23,749 bases of DNA from Eubacterium sp. UBA4343 (lineage in GTDB: Bacteria > Bacillota > Clostridia > Lachnospirales > Lachnospiraceae), in contig DGTF01000005.1 of assembly GCA_002394235.1 (NCBI GenBank), positions 43,471-67,219 on the forward strand, read 5' to 3'. Each line of letters opens with the position of its first letter. The stretch's first letter is position 1. Position numbers and translations under genes: made by a program. The notes under the pieces were generated by a model. That model did no database searches. It worked only from the letters and a program-made list of their open reading frames with translations, and was not told the DNA's origin. Positions 23,527 through 23,749 of the stretch are shown piece after piece.

Positions 23527-23749
23527 ATGGCAAAGTTAACAACAGAAGAATTTATTGCTGCTATTAAAGAGTTATCTGTACTTGAGTTAAATGATCTCGT
23601 AAAAGCTTGCGAGGAAGAGTTCGGCGTATCTGCATCTGCAGGCGTTGTAGTAGCTGCTGCCGGCGCTGGCGCTGGTGAGGCTGCTGAGGAGAAGACCGAG
23701 TTCGACGTTGAGCTGACTGAGGTTGGCCCGAACAAGGTTAAGGTTATCA
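23527..23749 (+). CDS. rplL: Ribosomal protein L7/L12 (partial, runs off the window)
   Basis: The first 74 codons are present: the N-terminal dimerisation helices ([32 protein letters not shown] without its continuation), the Ala/Gly-rich hinge ([13 protein letters not shown]) and the start of the C-terminal domain ([17 protein letters not shown]). ATG 23527 follows TTGGAGGAAAATTACA. The protein recruits translation factors to the ribosome. A 107-base spacer with repeated GATCCG(T/G) pieces separates it from rplJ; no terminator is visible, so the two are co-transcribed. Confidence 0.97.
   Translation, partial: MAKLTTEEFIAAIKELSVLELNDLVKACEEEFGVSASAGVVVAAAGAGAGEAAEEKTEFDVELTEVGPNKVKVI

Overview
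The window looks like a chromosomal segment of a Gram-positive Clostridia member, most likely an anaerobic gut Lachnospiraceae. This is inferred from strong GGAGG-type ribosome binding sites, ChW (clostridial hydrophobic W) repeat surface proteins, Ser-rich lipoprotein linkers, GtrA/GtrB envelope genes and a Firmicutes-type L10 leader. I could not run a search, so genus is not claimed. All supported genes lie on the + strand.

Region 1 (about 1-9,400) is a reductive pyrimidine or hydantoin degradation unit. An ABC importer (ATPase, two overlapping permease genes, a lipoprotein binding protein) is followed by a dihydropyrimidinase, a PreA-type dihydropyrimidine dehydrogenase and an M20-family ureidopropionase-like hydrolase. 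Together these would import a pyrimidine-like ring, reduce it, open it and release ammonia, CO2 and a beta-amino acid. A cytidylate-kinase-like gene follows, flanked by two copies of a short repeat, and a strong terminator ends the region. Two proteins are architecturally odd. The binding protein appears circularly permuted. PreA carries an extra N-terminal cysteine-rich Fe-S domain but has no visible PreT partner.

Region 2 (about 9,400-19,200) is a cell-envelope island. It contains a secreted six-ChW-repeat protein with a transglutaminase-like domain, a lipoprotein of unknown function, then an MBOAT acyltransferase, an SGNH transferase, an AMP-forming ligase and a carrier protein, and finally a second ChW/transglutaminase paralogue. 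The four middle genes resemble a D-alanylation (Dlt) pathway, but the MBOAT carries a fused C-terminal Tyr hexapeptide (acyl-shuttle type), and the ligase has Val where amino-acid-activating enzymes have the substrate-binding Asp. I infer acylation of an envelope polymer with a carboxylic acid other than D-alanine. The two ChW genes form a nearly identical direct repeat of about 1 kb that brackets this cassette.

Region 3 (about 19,300-22,600) is more AT-rich and encodes a polyprenyl-phosphate glycosyltransferase (GtrB-like), a small anchored protein, a multi-spanning GT-C-like membrane protein and a GtrA-like flippase, a probable envelope glycosylation module.

Region 4 (about 22,610-23,749) holds 34-bp tandem repeats, a strong promoter, an L10 leader with terminator, rplJ and the start of rplL, which runs off the window.
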